A stretch of DNA of 64,000 nucleotides from Mycolicibacterium brumae (GCF_025215495.1 NZ_CP104302.1:1302001-1366000), one strand, 5' to 3'; positions 46,470 to 55,465 are shown, counted from the first letter of the stretch. Numbers and translations are program-made. Notes: generated by a model not told the origin, from the sequence alone.

Positions 46470-47399
46470 ATGTTCACCGCCGGGAACATCAAGTGGACGC
46501 TGAGACAGCGGCCGTCGTATCTGCCGTCGAAGGATGAGGTGCTCGCGCATTTCGAGCACTGCCTGGACACCATCGCCAAGGACCAGCGCGTCGACCGTGA
46601 TCTGTTCTTTCCGGAGGGCATCGCGCGGTGGCGCGGTGGCGTCATGTTCAGCGCGGTCGCGGCGGAGTTCACGGCGAGATTCAACGGCGCCAACGAGGAC
46701 GAGGTGTGGGACTGGTTCCGGCGGTCCTACGGCCTATGGGCGACACCGCACACCGGCAACCTCTTCCTCGGGCTGCTCTCGGAGGCCGAGCGCGTGACGG
46801 TCGACTCCGCGCTGAATCAGGTGGTGATGGACCACCTGGTCGACGTGATCGACGACGACGAGCAGCCCCGGATGCTGTTGCGCAGCGGCGCCAGCCTTCC
46901 GCTGCGGCCGGGCAGTTGGATGGTCAATTGCACCGGGTACCTCAACCACCTGGATTTCCCGTACGAGCCGTACCTGTCGCCGAGCGGCACGACGCTGTCG
47001 ATTCAGCCGCAGTCGGCGATCATGCATCTCACGTCGTTCGGCGCGTACTTCGGCACGCACCTGTTCCTCTCGGACCGGCTGTCCGACGCCGGGCTCTACG
47101 AGGTGGATCTCATGGAGTTGTACAACGCGTCGCGAAAAGTGTTCCCGCCCACGCTGTTCGCGCTGGCGGCGCACAATCTGAGCCTCTGCGTGGACGCTCT
47201 GCCGGCCTCGGCGTTCCGGGAGTGCGGGCTGGATTTCGACCGCTGGTATCCGCTGCCGCGACGATCGATCGCCCAGCTGAAGTTCCTGCGGCAGCACCGC
47301 GCAGATCGGGAGCGGGCGCGCCACGCCCTCGACACCGTCCGCGCGCGGTACGGCGTTCGTTGCGGACCGTTGAGCAGGGAGTTGCCCCGTATCGCCTGA
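46470..47399 (+). pseudogene. C-terminal part of a flavin/NAD(P)-binding oxidoreductase lacking its Rossmann N-terminus
   Basis: A 309-aa frame. Translation upstream of ATG 46470 in the same frame reads YVRLHQPH-GMFTAGNIKWTL before a stop at 46434. A Y/F-V-R-L-H-Q-P stretch normally follows the N-terminal FAD-binding GxGxxG domain of a family of FAD-dependent NAD(P)-binding proteins; that domain is absent here, and the 68 bp back to the previous gene do not encode it in any frame. Later conserved pieces are SGASLPLRPGSWMVNCTGYL and SIQPQSAIMHLTSFGAYFG. It is therefore probably a 5'-deleted gene. An alternative is a short protein with a new function starting at the ATG. Confidence 0.6.
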
Positions 47400-47411
47400 C
47401 GGCCTCAGCGT

Positions 47412-47479
47412 GAGGGCCACCGCATGGAGGCCAACGCGTGGAGGCCAACGCGTGGAGGCCACCGCGTGGAGTCCACGCG
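47412..47479. repeat. 14-bp tandem repeat, about five units
   Basis: Units GGAGGCCAACGCGT / GGAGGCCACCGCGT are repeated head to tail, the first and last being degenerate. The array fills most of the 100-bp gap upstream of the beta-lactamase-like gene and ends about 20 bp before its ATG, so it may contain or displace its promoter. Confidence 0.9.
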
Positions 47480-47499
47480 GCCCGTAGGATTCCTGCGCA

Positions 47500-48330
47500 A
47501 TGAGCGCTCTCGACGTCATTTCCCGCTGGCCGGTGGCCAATGCCGCCGCCGCGGTGGTCGGCCCCGCCGGGGTGCTGGCGACCCACGGCGACGCCGCCCG
47601 ATCGTTCCGGCTGGCATCGGTCACCAAGCCGCTGGCCGCCCGCGCCGTCCAGGTGGCGGTGGAGGAGGGCGCGCTGGAGTGGGACACCGCGGCCGGGCCG
47701 GAAGGTTCGACGGTGCGTCATTTGATGTCCCACGCGTCGGGTTTGGCGATGCTCGACGACCGGGTGCTGGCCGCGCCGGGAACCCGTCGGATCTACTCCA
47801 ACACCGGGTTCAAGGTGGCCGCCGAGACGCTGGAGGCAGAGGCGGGCATCGAGTTCGACCACTACATCGAGGAAGCGGTGTTCGCTCCGCTGGGCATGGC
47901 CGACTCGCGGCTCGACGGCGGGGCGGCGGCCGCCGGGTACGGCGGCTGGTCGACCGTCGGCGATCTGACCCGGTTCGCCGCAGACCTATTGGCGCCGGTG
48001 ACCGTGTCCGCGCAGACTCACGCCGAGGCGATCACGGTGCAGTTCCCCGGGCTCGACGGGGTGCTTCCCGGCTACGGTCCGCAGCGCCCCAACGACTGGG
48101 GCCTGGGCTTCGAACTGCGCGACAAGAAGTCCCCGCACTGGACGGGGGCGGACAACTCGCCGTCGACATTTGGCCACTTCGGCCAGTCCGGCACCTTCAT
48201 CTGGGCTGATCCGGTTCGTGAGCTGGCACTGGTGGTGCTCACCGACCGAGATTTCGGTGAGTGGGCGTTGCCGCTGTGGCCTGCGGTTTCCGACGCTGTA
48301 CTGGCTCAGTTTGGTGACGGACCGGCATAG
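47500..48330 (+). CDS. Beta-lactamase/penicillin-binding-protein-like serine hydrolase
   Basis: A 276-aa class C-type serine hydrolase. LASVTKPLAARA contains the SxxK nucleophile, IYSNTGFKVAAE the Tyr-x-Asn motif and FGHFGQSGTFIW the H-x-G third motif. No clear signal peptide is visible, so it may act in the cytosol as an esterase or amidase rather than a beta-lactamase. It resembles M. tuberculosis Rv2257c, and the neighbouring DUF3145 gene corresponds to Rv2256c, so the local order is conserved. Confidence 0.84.
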   Translation: MSALDVISRWPVANAAAAVVGPAGVLATHGDAARSFRLASVTKPLAARAVQVAVEEGALEWDTAAGPEGSTVRHLMSHASGLAMLDDRVLAAPGTRRIYSNTGFKVAAETLEAEAGIEFDHYIEEAVFAPLGMADSRLDGGAAAAGYGGWSTVGDLTRFAADLLAPVTVSAQTHAEAITVQFPGLDGVLPGYGPQRPNDWGLGFELRDKKSPHWTGADNSPSTFGHFGQSGTFIWADPVRELALVVLTDRDFGEWALPLWPAVSDAVLAQFGDGPA

Positions 48331-48527
48331 CCGGGTGGCCGTTGGGCGCACCGGTGGGGGCCGGAGGTCACAAATCTCTGATGAGGCTCTGAGAGAAGTT
48401 GCGAGAGACTAGCGCAACAGGCGCCACACGAGGCACAATAGACACGCGAGACACACGAGTTGTAATGCTTCGAGTTCGTTGAGGTCGCTTGGGGAAGACG
48501 TCCCTCGTCGAACTGAAGGAGCAGCCA

Positions 48528-49043
48528 ATGCGTGCGTCGAACCAATTCGCCGACGCGACTTCGGGCGTGGTCTACATCCACGCCTCGCCCGCGGCGGTGT
48601 GCCCACACGTGGAGTGGGCCCTTTCGTCGACCCTGAACTCCAGGGCGAAACTCACCTGGACCGCGCAGCCGGCACTGCCCGGGCAGTTGTGCGCCGTCAC
48701 CAACTGGATCGGCCCGGTCGGCACCGGCGCCCGGTTGGCCGACGCGCTGCGCTCCTGGACGGTGCTGCGGTTCGAGGTCACCGAGGACCCGAGCGAGGGT
48801 GTCGACGGTCAGCGCTACTCGCACACCCCGCAGCTGGGGTTGTGGAGCGGCGCGATGAGCGCCAACGGCGACGTGATGGTCGGCGAAATGCGGTTGCGCA
48901 CGCTGATGGAGCACGGCGCGGACTCGCTGGCCTCGGAACTGGACAACGTGCTGGGCACCGCCTGGGACGAGGCGCTGGAGCCCTACCGCAACGGCGGCGA
49001 AGTCGCCGACGTGAGCTGGCTGGACCGCGCCGTCGGAAGCTAA
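48528..49043 (+). CDS. DUF3145 family protein
   Basis: 171 aa from ATG 48528, which has AAGGAG 6 nt upstream; the frame stays open to 48489 but those residues lack conservation signals. The sequence SGVVYIHASPAAVCPHVEWALSS and LRFEVTEDPSEGVDGQRYSH matches the actinobacteria-specific DUF3145 family (M. tuberculosis Rv2256c). The function is not known. A hairpin follows, shared with the convergent DUF4185 gene. The 200-bp region upstream shows no gene. Confidence 0.85.
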   Translation: MRASNQFADATSGVVYIHASPAAVCPHVEWALSSTLNSRAKLTWTAQPALPGQLCAVTNWIGPVGTGARLADALRSWTVLRFEVTEDPSEGVDGQRYSHTPQLGLWSGAMSANGDVMVGEMRLRTLMEHGADSLASELDNVLGTAWDEALEPYRNGGEVADVSWLDRAVGS

Positions 49044-49066
49044 TCCCGCGATCTTGGTGGTGGGAG

Positions 49067-49099
49067 GTTGAGCCGTTGACCTTTGGTCAGCGGCTCAAC
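49067..49099. terminator. Bidirectional hairpin between convergent genes
   Basis: GTTGAGCCGTTGAC and GTCAGCGGCTCAAC form a 14-bp stem (one G-T position) around the loop CTTTG. It lies between the DUF3145 stop and the stop of the convergent DUF4185 gene. There is no clear T-run. Confidence 0.72.
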
Positions 49100-49133
49100 T
49101 GCGTTGCGGCGCTGACGCAATTCCGGTGCTGAC

Positions 49134-51470
49134 TCAGGTGAGTGTGAGACGGCTCAGGTCCGTCCGCATCATTCGGACGTTGTAGTCGTTCCACTGGGAC
49201 AGATTGTAGTACAGGTATTGCTCGTTGGCGCCGCCGTCGAGTTGCCCGGTGCCAGACAGCGGATGGATCATCGGCGCGTACATGCCTGCTCGACTGCCGA
49301 GCAAGCGCCCCTCCTGCACCGTGACGGTGTCCGACCAGACGCCCTGCGGCGTGTCGGACACGCGCATCACCACGCTGCCGCTACCGTCGGTGTACATCGC
49401 GACGTACTTGTCGAGATACGGGTTGTACTGCACGGATAGCTCGCTGACATTGCCGTGCCGGCCGCCGGCGTTGAGCAGCCCACCGGGCTTGAACAGTCCG
49501 GGCAGAATGAAGTTCAGCACCGCCTCGACCGGCCGGACGAAGAAGCCCAGGATGCCCTTCTGCGGCAGGATCGAACGGTTTCCGGCGGTGCCGATCACCG
49601 CCGTCGCGGCCGACGGGTCACCGGTGACCCACTTGCTCTGACCGCCTTGCTCGCCGGCGTAGTACTGATAGGCCGACAGATCCTCGAACTGGTTCTCCGG
49701 GACGCGGGCCACATAGGCCGATCCCTGCCGGCCCGCCGGGGTTCCGTACACGTAGATGTACCGATTGTCGTCCGCGTCGACGTCGCCGTCCTTGCCGTAG
49801 ACCAAGGCGTTCTGCTGGAAGTTCGGATCCTTGTTCGACTCCCGCACGGTGTCTTTGAGCACCGTCCAGGTCTTGCCGCCGTCGGTGGATTTGGCGATCG
49901 CCGAGTAGTTGGTGGTCCAATGCCCGGCGGCGCCCCATTGCTTGATCGACATCACGGTGGCGTACTGGGTTACCTGCTCGGGGCCTGCCCCGGGGTCGCC
50001 TATGGCGATTCCGGCGGTGGGGATCATGGTGTAGGCCTTGCCCAGATGCGAGAAGCCCTGGTTCTTCTGGAACACCACGGGGTCGAGGATGACCTGCGCG
50101 GCGCCGATCGTCTTGTCTTTCAACCCATTTGGGTAGCTGGGTCCCCACCACTGGTTCCATTCGGGATGTGATCCCGGCCCGGTGCCGCCCGGTGTGACGA
50201 TGGCGGTGTCGAAGCTCAGGCCGTTGCTCAGGTTGAGGTCGGTGGTCCGGAACAGCACATTGTTGCGCCAGCCGGTCTGGCGCTGCCGCTGGTCGAAGGT
50301 GTCCCCGAACAGCGCGTAGACGACGGGAGTCCCGTTCTGTGTTCCGCCGACCCACATGATGCCCAGGTCGGTGCCGCCGACCACCCACGGCGCGGTTGGA
50401 CGACCCGTCGTCCAGCCCATCTGCTTGGCGCTCAGCGAACCGGAGATGCTCGGTTTCGTGCCCTGCGCGCCACTGAGGACGTATCCCGGGTCGGCCGACG
50501 GGCTGACGGCACTCGCGAGCGCGACCTCCTGCCGGACCTGCGGGACCGGCTCGGTCACCCCCTGGGATTGACCATGCGCGACAGACCGCAGCCGGTCCTC
50601 GCCGGAGGAGTCCTTCTCGGCGACGCGGCGGGTCCAAGCCGCCAGCGCCCAGGCCAGCGGAGAATGTGCGGGCAACGCGGGCCCGTTCCCGGCCAGCGGG
50701 GACAGTCCGGCGACGATCAGCAGTCCGGAGACCACCGTCTTCGTCGTCGCGGCTGCGGCTGGTGCTGCGTGGGCCAGATCGGTGACTGCGGCGGATACCC
50801 GGAGCGTCGGCACACGCACAGTGGACTCGGCGGAGCTCGCAATCACCTTGGCGGAAGCGAGGATTGGCGTCCAGTCGGTCAGCTGCGCGATACCCCGCAC
50901 CGCGGCGGGCTCGGTGCTCCGGTCGAGCAAGTTACTGGGCGCCACGCCGTCCGGGGTGATGCCCTGGCGGCGCTTGGTCGGTTGAGTCAAGCCTTTCAGG
51001 CGGTCTGATGACGGGATGGTCCGCGGTGTTTCGCTGTCTCCGTCGCGGCCGGGCAGCGACAGCACTCGCGTATTCGAGCCGGGAGCGGTGACGAGATCGG
51101 AAGCGAACCGGTCCGCCCGCGCCTGCAGACGCGCGGCCCATGCCGACAGTCGATCGCCTCGCTTAGCGGTGGATTGGGTTGTCTCGCCTTGTGGTTCGGC
51201 AGCGCCGTCGCCAGGCGGCTGCTGGGATTGGCCGGCGCTGGTGGCTGAAGGGGTGGCCGTCGCTGTGGCCGTAGCGGCGTCGCGGATCCTCTGCAGTTTC
51301 GCCGCGATCCGATCGCCGGGCTTCGGCCGAGCGGGTGAGTCGGTCGAGGATTCCGACGTTGAACTGGATTCGTCGGCCAGTGCGATTCCGGCCCCGGTCG
51401 TCATGGCGGCGCCGATACCCAGCGCTACCGCCAGCGCACCGATCCTGCCGATGTATCTCGACGCAGCCAC
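49134..51470 (-). CDS. Secreted DUF4185 (GH183-type, putative D-arabinanase) protein
   Basis: 778 aa from GTG 51470, the same relative start as the paralogue at 52-54.7 kb. VAASRYIGRIGALAVALGIG is the start of the signal sequence, then about 350 Ser/Ala/Thr-rich residues and the C-terminal DUF4185 domain. Key conserved stretches are GGTDLGIMW, YALFGDTFDQRQR, WRNNVLFRTTDLNLSNGLSF, SVQYNPYLDKYVAMYTDG and YAPMIHPLSG. DUF4185 corresponds to glycoside hydrolase family 183, members of which are endo-D-arabinanases acting on arabinogalactan or lipoarabinomannan; activity here is inferred. Probably the last gene of a three-gene unit. Confidence 0.85.
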   Translation of the reverse strand: MAASRYIGRIGALAVALGIGAAMTTGAGIALADESSSTSESSTDSPARPKPGDRIAAKLQRIRDAATATATATPSATSAGQSQQPPGDGAAEPQGETTQSTAKRGDRLSAWAARLQARADRFASDLVTAPGSNTRVLSLPGRDGDSETPRTIPSSDRLKGLTQPTKRRQGITPDGVAPSNLLDRSTEPAAVRGIAQLTDWTPILASAKVIASSAESTVRVPTLRVSAAVTDLAHAAPAAAATTKTVVSGLLIVAGLSPLAGNGPALPAHSPLAWALAAWTRRVAEKDSSGEDRLRSVAHGQSQGVTEPVPQVRQEVALASAVSPSADPGYVLSGAQGTKPSISGSLSAKQMGWTTGRPTAPWVVGGTDLGIMWVGGTQNGTPVVYALFGDTFDQRQRQTGWRNNVLFRTTDLNLSNGLSFDTAIVTPGGTGPGSHPEWNQWWGPSYPNGLKDKTIGAAQVILDPVVFQKNQGFSHLGKAYTMIPTAGIAIGDPGAGPEQVTQYATVMSIKQWGAAGHWTTNYSAIAKSTDGGKTWTVLKDTVRESNKDPNFQQNALVYGKDGDVDADDNRYIYVYGTPAGRQGSAYVARVPENQFEDLSAYQYYAGEQGGQSKWVTGDPSAATAVIGTAGNRSILPQKGILGFFVRPVEAVLNFILPGLFKPGGLLNAGGRHGNVSELSVQYNPYLDKYVAMYTDGSGSVVMRVSDTPQGVWSDTVTVQEGRLLGSRAGMYAPMIHPLSGTGQLDGGANEQYLYYNLSQWNDYNVRMMRTDLSRLTLT

Positions 51471-51596
51471 GCGATTGCCCCCATGAAACCGATGAATTGA
51501 GTTGCGAGGATTCTCGCACCCATGGGTGGCCACCATACGGAGGTTTCATCGTGGCGGGTTGGCTTGTCGGCCATGACTCCTGACTAGCGCAACCGG

Positions 51597-52118
51597 CTAA
51601 TCGCGCTTCCAGAGGCAATCACCGGTCAGCGTGACGCTGAACAGCCAATCTGATGCCTCAAACGACACCGGCTGACCGGGATCCGCGGTGGCGGTCACCG
51701 GGTCGGCGATCTTGCCGCCGGTGGCGTCACTGTATTTGGTGGTGCAGACGGTGTCTGGGGTCTGCGGTGTTCCGGTCCACGTCCCGGCGAACATCTCCGC
51801 GTTGCGCACGCCTTGGCCGTGCAGCTGGAGGCCGGTGTCGTTGGAGAGCCAGCGGTCCGAACTCGGGTATTCGGCGGTGAACGCCTGCCAGGAGCCGCTG
51901 CGGCACTCGATGAAATTTCGTCGGCCGTCCTCGGCCTGCCCGGGCAGCTCCGTGACGGCGCCGTCCAGATTCTCCGCGCAGGACGCGTCGAGTGCCGGGG
52001 CAGGCGCGGGTTCTTGGCTGCCGGGGTCAGCGCTGGCGAGGGTGTACGCCAACGCGCCCCCACCCACCACGACGGTCGTTGCGGCGGCCGCGGTCAGGGC
52101 GAGGGCGCGTCGGTTCAT
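51597..52118 (-). CDS. Small secreted Cys-containing protein between two DUF4185 genes
   Basis: A 173-aa protein with signal/anchor MNRRALALTAAAATTVVVGGG and a Pro-rich spacer. The mature domain has four Cys (DASCAENL, FIECRSGSW, DTVCTTKY, GDCLWKRD), enough for two disulfides, and Trp-rich beta-strand-like sequence. Its ATG overlaps the stop of the upstream DUF4185 gene by 4 nt, so it is translationally coupled to a putative arabinanase; it may be an accessory, inhibitor or carbohydrate-binding partner. No family recognised. Confidence 0.75.
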   Translation of the reverse strand: MNRRALALTAAAATTVVVGGGALAYTLASADPGSQEPAPAPALDASCAENLDGAVTELPGQAEDGRRNFIECRSGSWQAFTAEYPSSDRWLSNDTGLQLHGQGVRNAEMFAGTWTGTPQTPDTVCTTKYSDATGGKIADPVTATADPGQPVSFEASDWLFSVTLTGDCLWKRD

Positions 52119-54724
52119 GCTGATTTCACCGTAGACAGGTCCACCTGCTTAACCCGGACGTTGTAGCTGTTCCAATTCGACAGGTTGTAATACAGGTACT
52201 GCGCCCCGTCGCTGGTATCCGGGCTGGCGAGGCCGCCGGTGCCGGACAGCGGATGGATCATCGGCGCGTACCAGCCTGCAACGTTCCTCTCCACGACAAT
52301 CGAATCCGACCACTCGCCTTGGGGCGTGTCAGACACCTTCATCACGACGTTGTTGCCACCGTCGGTGTACATCACGACGTACTTGTCGAGGTACTCGTTG
52401 TACTGCACCGAGATCTCACTGACATTGCCCTGGCCGCCTTTGGCGAAGGTTCCGCCCGGCTTGAATCCTGCCGGATATACGAGCTTCAGGAAGGCAACCA
52501 CCGGGCTGAAGAAGAAGCCGAGGATCCCGGATTCCGGGAAGACCGAGGTCAGCGGCTCCATGCTGTCGAAAACGACGACGGCCTTTGACTGGTCGGTCGT
52601 CCAGGTCCCCTGCTCGGGTGAGGTGCCACCGGCGTAGTACTCGTATTTGTCGAGCTCCGTGATGTCCTTCTCGGGAACCCGAGCGAGGTACGCCGAGCCT
52701 TGCCGACCCGCCGGAGTGCCGTACACGTACACGTAACGCTCGTTGGTCTTCTCGCCGGCGGCGTTGTGAACGTACGACTGGTCATCCTTGGGGTCTCCGT
52801 AGACCAGCGCGTTCTGCTGCCAGTTCGCGTCGTTGCCGCTGGCGTACCGAATGGTCGTCGGATCGACGTTCCAGGTCTTGCCGCCGTCGGTAGAAACGGC
52901 GATAGCGGACCAGTTGGTGGTCCACTTACCCGGATCGCCCCACTTCTTGACGGACATGACGGTGGCGTACTGCGTCATGTCGGAGTCCTGGACAGCGCCA
53001 TTGGGTCCGGTGCCCACCGGTTCGCCGTTCGCGTCCCGCGCATCCGGCACGGCGATCCCGGCGGTGGGAATCAGGGTGTACGTGGTGCCGGTGAAGCGGG
53101 AATCATCGGGCACGCGGATGATCTGTCCCGCCCCGACACGCTGACCGGGCGCTAAGGGATGCCACCAAGTGCCCTGCGTTACGTCGCCGCCGGGAAGAAT
53201 GATGGCGTCATCGAAGGTGATGCCGTTAGTCAGGTCCGTGTCGGTCGTGCGGAACAGCACATTGTTGCGCCAGTCGCCCTTCATGCCGGTGTCCTGGAAG
53301 GTGTCACCGAATAGGGTATAGACGACCGGCTTGCCGTTCAGGGTGTACCCGCTGTCCCACATGATGCCCAGGTCGGTTCCGGCCACCCACCAGCCGTCGG
53401 TGGGACCACTCCCGCTGCCGTTGCCGGTGATCCAGTCTCCGACCTGGCGTGCGGTCAGGGAGCCGGGGACATCGGGCTTCGGGGCAGGTCCAGGACTCGA
53501 GTTGTTCGTCGTCGTGGTCGCCGCCGCGAGCTGGACGTCGTAGGTCTTCTGAGCCAACGGCTGATCACCCGGCGGGTTCGACTCACCGTCGACCGCGGAC
53601 TGCAGCGCGTCGTCCTCGGAGATCTCCTTCTCCGACTCGCGGCGGGCGAAGGCCGCCAGTGCCCAGGCCAGCGGCGACTGCGCGGGCAGCGCCGGGCCAG
53701 TGCCGGCCAGCGGCGACAGCCCCGCGACGACCAGCAGGCTGGAGACCACCGTCGCCGCGGCGGATGCGGCGGGCTTGGCGATCTCGCCGAGGTCGAGCAG
53801 GTTGGCCAGCTGCGGGGGAGTCGAGGCAGAGGTGACGAACGCCGTCACCGGAGCACTGACGCTGTCCACCACCTTGCTGGCGGCGGTGAACGCGCCACTC
53901 AGCGGTGCGGCGTCGACGTCGGCCAGCTTGGAGACGCGGGCAGTGACCCCGTCGGCGCCGCGAACCAATTCGGGTGCCGGGCCGGAGTAGACCCGTACCG
54001 CGGATTCGGATTTGCGCGAGGTCACCCGCTCGACCGCGGAGGCGGGGTCCGGAGAGCCGGCGGGCTTGTCCGAGGAAGCCACCAGCGGCTTCTCGACGAC
54101 CGTGGTCAGCGTCGCGGCGCGCTCCTGGAAGCGCTTCGTGACGCGGTCGGCGATGTCGGAGAGCTGGGGCGCCTTCGGGGCGACGGCCGGGGTGCCCGCC
54201 GGCGGGGTCGTATCGCCCTGAGGCTGCGGGGCCGGCGCGTCCGGCGCTTCAGCGGGTGCTTCGACCTTGGCGGCGGGGGCCTCGGTGGGCTTGGACACCT
54301 GCTGGGACTGCTTGATCCGGGCCTGCCAGCGGCTGCTGCGAGAACTGCTGTCGCTCGGGCTGGTCGCTGAGGTGGCCTTGTCAGCGGCGGCGCTGCTGTC
54401 GCTGGTCGACCGCCGCGACTCGGAGGCCCCCGACACCGCCGAGTTGATCGCCTTGCGGAACTGGTCGCCGAGGCTGGGCCGCGTGCTCCGCGCCTGCTGG
54501 CCGGACGTCGAACCAGTGGTGGACACGCTGCCGGTGGAGTCGCTGCTGGTGGACGCGCCGCTCGGCGACGAATCGCCGCCGGAAGTACTGCCCGAGCTCG
54601 ACGAAGACGAGGAGCCCGAACCATCATTTGCCAGGGCGATTCCGGCGCCGGTCGTCATGGCGGCTCCGACGCCGAGCGCCACTGCCAGCGCGCCAACTCT
54701 GCCGATGTACTTGGATGCGTCCAC
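52115..54724 (-). CDS. Secreted DUF4185 (GH183-type, putative D-arabinanase) protein, paralogue
   Basis: 869 aa from GTG 54724 (GAAGGG about 10 nt upstream). Signal VDASKYIGRVGALAVALGVG is nearly identical to that of the neighbouring paralogue. A long Ser/Pro/Ala-rich region (residues about 30-400, with SSSSSSGSTSGGDSS) precedes the DUF4185 domain: AGTDLGIMWDSG, YTLFGDTFQDTG, WRNNVLFRTTDTDLTNGITF, SVQYNEYLDKYVVMYTDGG and YAPMIHPLSGTGG. Product likely acts on arabinan in the wall. It heads the unit DUF4185, small secreted protein, DUF4185. Confidence 0.86.
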   Translation of the reverse strand: MDASKYIGRVGALAVALGVGAAMTTGAGIALANDGSGSSSSSSSGSTSGGDSSPSGASTSSDSTGSVSTTGSTSGQQARSTRPSLGDQFRKAINSAVSGASESRRSTSDSSAAADKATSATSPSDSSSRSSRWQARIKQSQQVSKPTEAPAAKVEAPAEAPDAPAPQPQGDTTPPAGTPAVAPKAPQLSDIADRVTKRFQERAATLTTVVEKPLVASSDKPAGSPDPASAVERVTSRKSESAVRVYSGPAPELVRGADGVTARVSKLADVDAAPLSGAFTAASKVVDSVSAPVTAFVTSASTPPQLANLLDLGEIAKPAASAAATVVSSLLVVAGLSPLAGTGPALPAQSPLAWALAAFARRESEKEISEDDALQSAVDGESNPPGDQPLAQKTYDVQLAAATTTTNNSSPGPAPKPDVPGSLTARQVGDWITGNGSGSGPTDGWWVAGTDLGIMWDSGYTLNGKPVVYTLFGDTFQDTGMKGDWRNNVLFRTTDTDLTNGITFDDAIILPGGDVTQGTWWHPLAPGQRVGAGQIIRVPDDSRFTGTTYTLIPTAGIAVPDARDANGEPVGTGPNGAVQDSDMTQYATVMSVKKWGDPGKWTTNWSAIAVSTDGGKTWNVDPTTIRYASGNDANWQQNALVYGDPKDDQSYVHNAAGEKTNERYVYVYGTPAGRQGSAYLARVPEKDITELDKYEYYAGGTSPEQGTWTTDQSKAVVVFDSMEPLTSVFPESGILGFFFSPVVAFLKLVYPAGFKPGGTFAKGGQGNVSEISVQYNEYLDKYVVMYTDGGNNVVMKVSDTPQGEWSDSIVVERNVAGWYAPMIHPLSGTGGLASPDTSDGAQYLYYNLSNWNSYNVRVKQVDLSTVKSA

Positions 54725-54898
54725 GCCGAAATGCCCTTCGTTTGACCATCCCCGCCGTGGGGATTCTCGCACCTTTCACAGGCCCTCAGTGTGCGGACAC
54801 GGCGACCTCGAAAAAGTATGGATGAGCCTACAACCGCGGCACCTCACCTGTCACATTCATCACAGGAATAACAGGCGTGTCAGACTTGCCAACGCCAA

Positions 54899-54967
54899 CA
54901 CGCTCCGCGCGGAACGCTGTGGCGGCCAAAGGCCCATTCACCGCCACAGCGTTCCGCACGGAGCGTG
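54899..54967. repeat. 27-bp inverted repeat (26/27 match) with a 15-nt loop in a divergent intergenic region
   Basis: Arms 54899-54925 and 54941-54967 (each containing GGAACGCTGTGGCGG or its complement) differ at one position. The 432-bp interval between the divergent DUF4185 gene (start 54724) and the secreted-protein gene (start 55157) contains no recognisable coding frame, so the hairpin is not an ordinary 3' terminator of an annotated gene. Downstream, GACCGGTGGTGGCCC and GACCGGTGGGGCCC form a further imperfect repeat (about 54973-55010). It could be a small RNA terminator, a palindromic repeat element or a protein-binding site. Confidence 0.85.
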
Positions 54968-55156
54968 CTGGCGACCGGTGGTGGCCCGAGGTTGTCGACC
55001 GGTGGGGCCCAAGGCGATGGGCCGCAGGCCGCGTTACTGAAGCGACGCCCGATGCCTAGCGCAGACATAGCTTTGACCCATTCGGCGCCCATCGGCGCTT
55101 CGTAACTTCGTTTATGCCCAGCGAGATCGCTCGGCCGACCAACGAAGGAGAACCAC

Positions 55157-55465
55157 GTGACACTGCGCCGCTTCATCGCCGCGTCCGCACTCACCGCTGG
55201 CCTCGGCGCCGCCGGTTTCAGCATGGCCCTGGGCGCCGCCGCAGCCCAGCCGAATCAGCCGAGCCAACCGAATCAACCCGGCCAGTGCTCGCAGCCCGCG
55301 CACTGCCAGGAGGTCAACGGCAAGCAGCTCCGCGACCGTGGCGTGGACGACGCCCGGCGCGACCACCAGCCGTTCCTGCGCGAGGGCCAGCGCGTCCAGC
55401 CGATGATGTCCGGCGACAACCGCGGCTGGGGCTACTGGTTCAACGGAATCTGGAACTGGCTGTAG
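55157..55465 (+). CDS. Small secreted protein with Gln/Pro repeats and Trp-rich C-terminus
   Basis: A 102-aa protein; GTG 55157 has AAGGAG 6 nt upstream. Signal peptide MTLRRFIAASALTAGLGAAGFSMALG with cleavage near AAAAQ. The mature N-terminus is a run of QPNQPSQPNQPGQCSQP units with two Cys, then a charged helix (DRGVDDARRDHQPFLRE) and the aromatic ending GWGYWFNGIWNWL. The conserved-looking end suggests membrane or protein contact. Small secreted proteins of this kind occur in mycobacteria, but no function is known. Two strong hairpins follow. Confidence 0.78.
   Translation: MTLRRFIAASALTAGLGAAGFSMALGAAAAQPNQPSQPNQPGQCSQPAHCQEVNGKQLRDRGVDDARRDHQPFLREGQRVQPMMSGDNRGWGYWFNGIWNWL

Noticed and set aside
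47412..47479. Possible CRISPR-like array (also at 55620-55689 and 44158-44211)
   Set aside because: Units are 14-18 bp, directly abutting with no unique spacers, and no cas genes are present.
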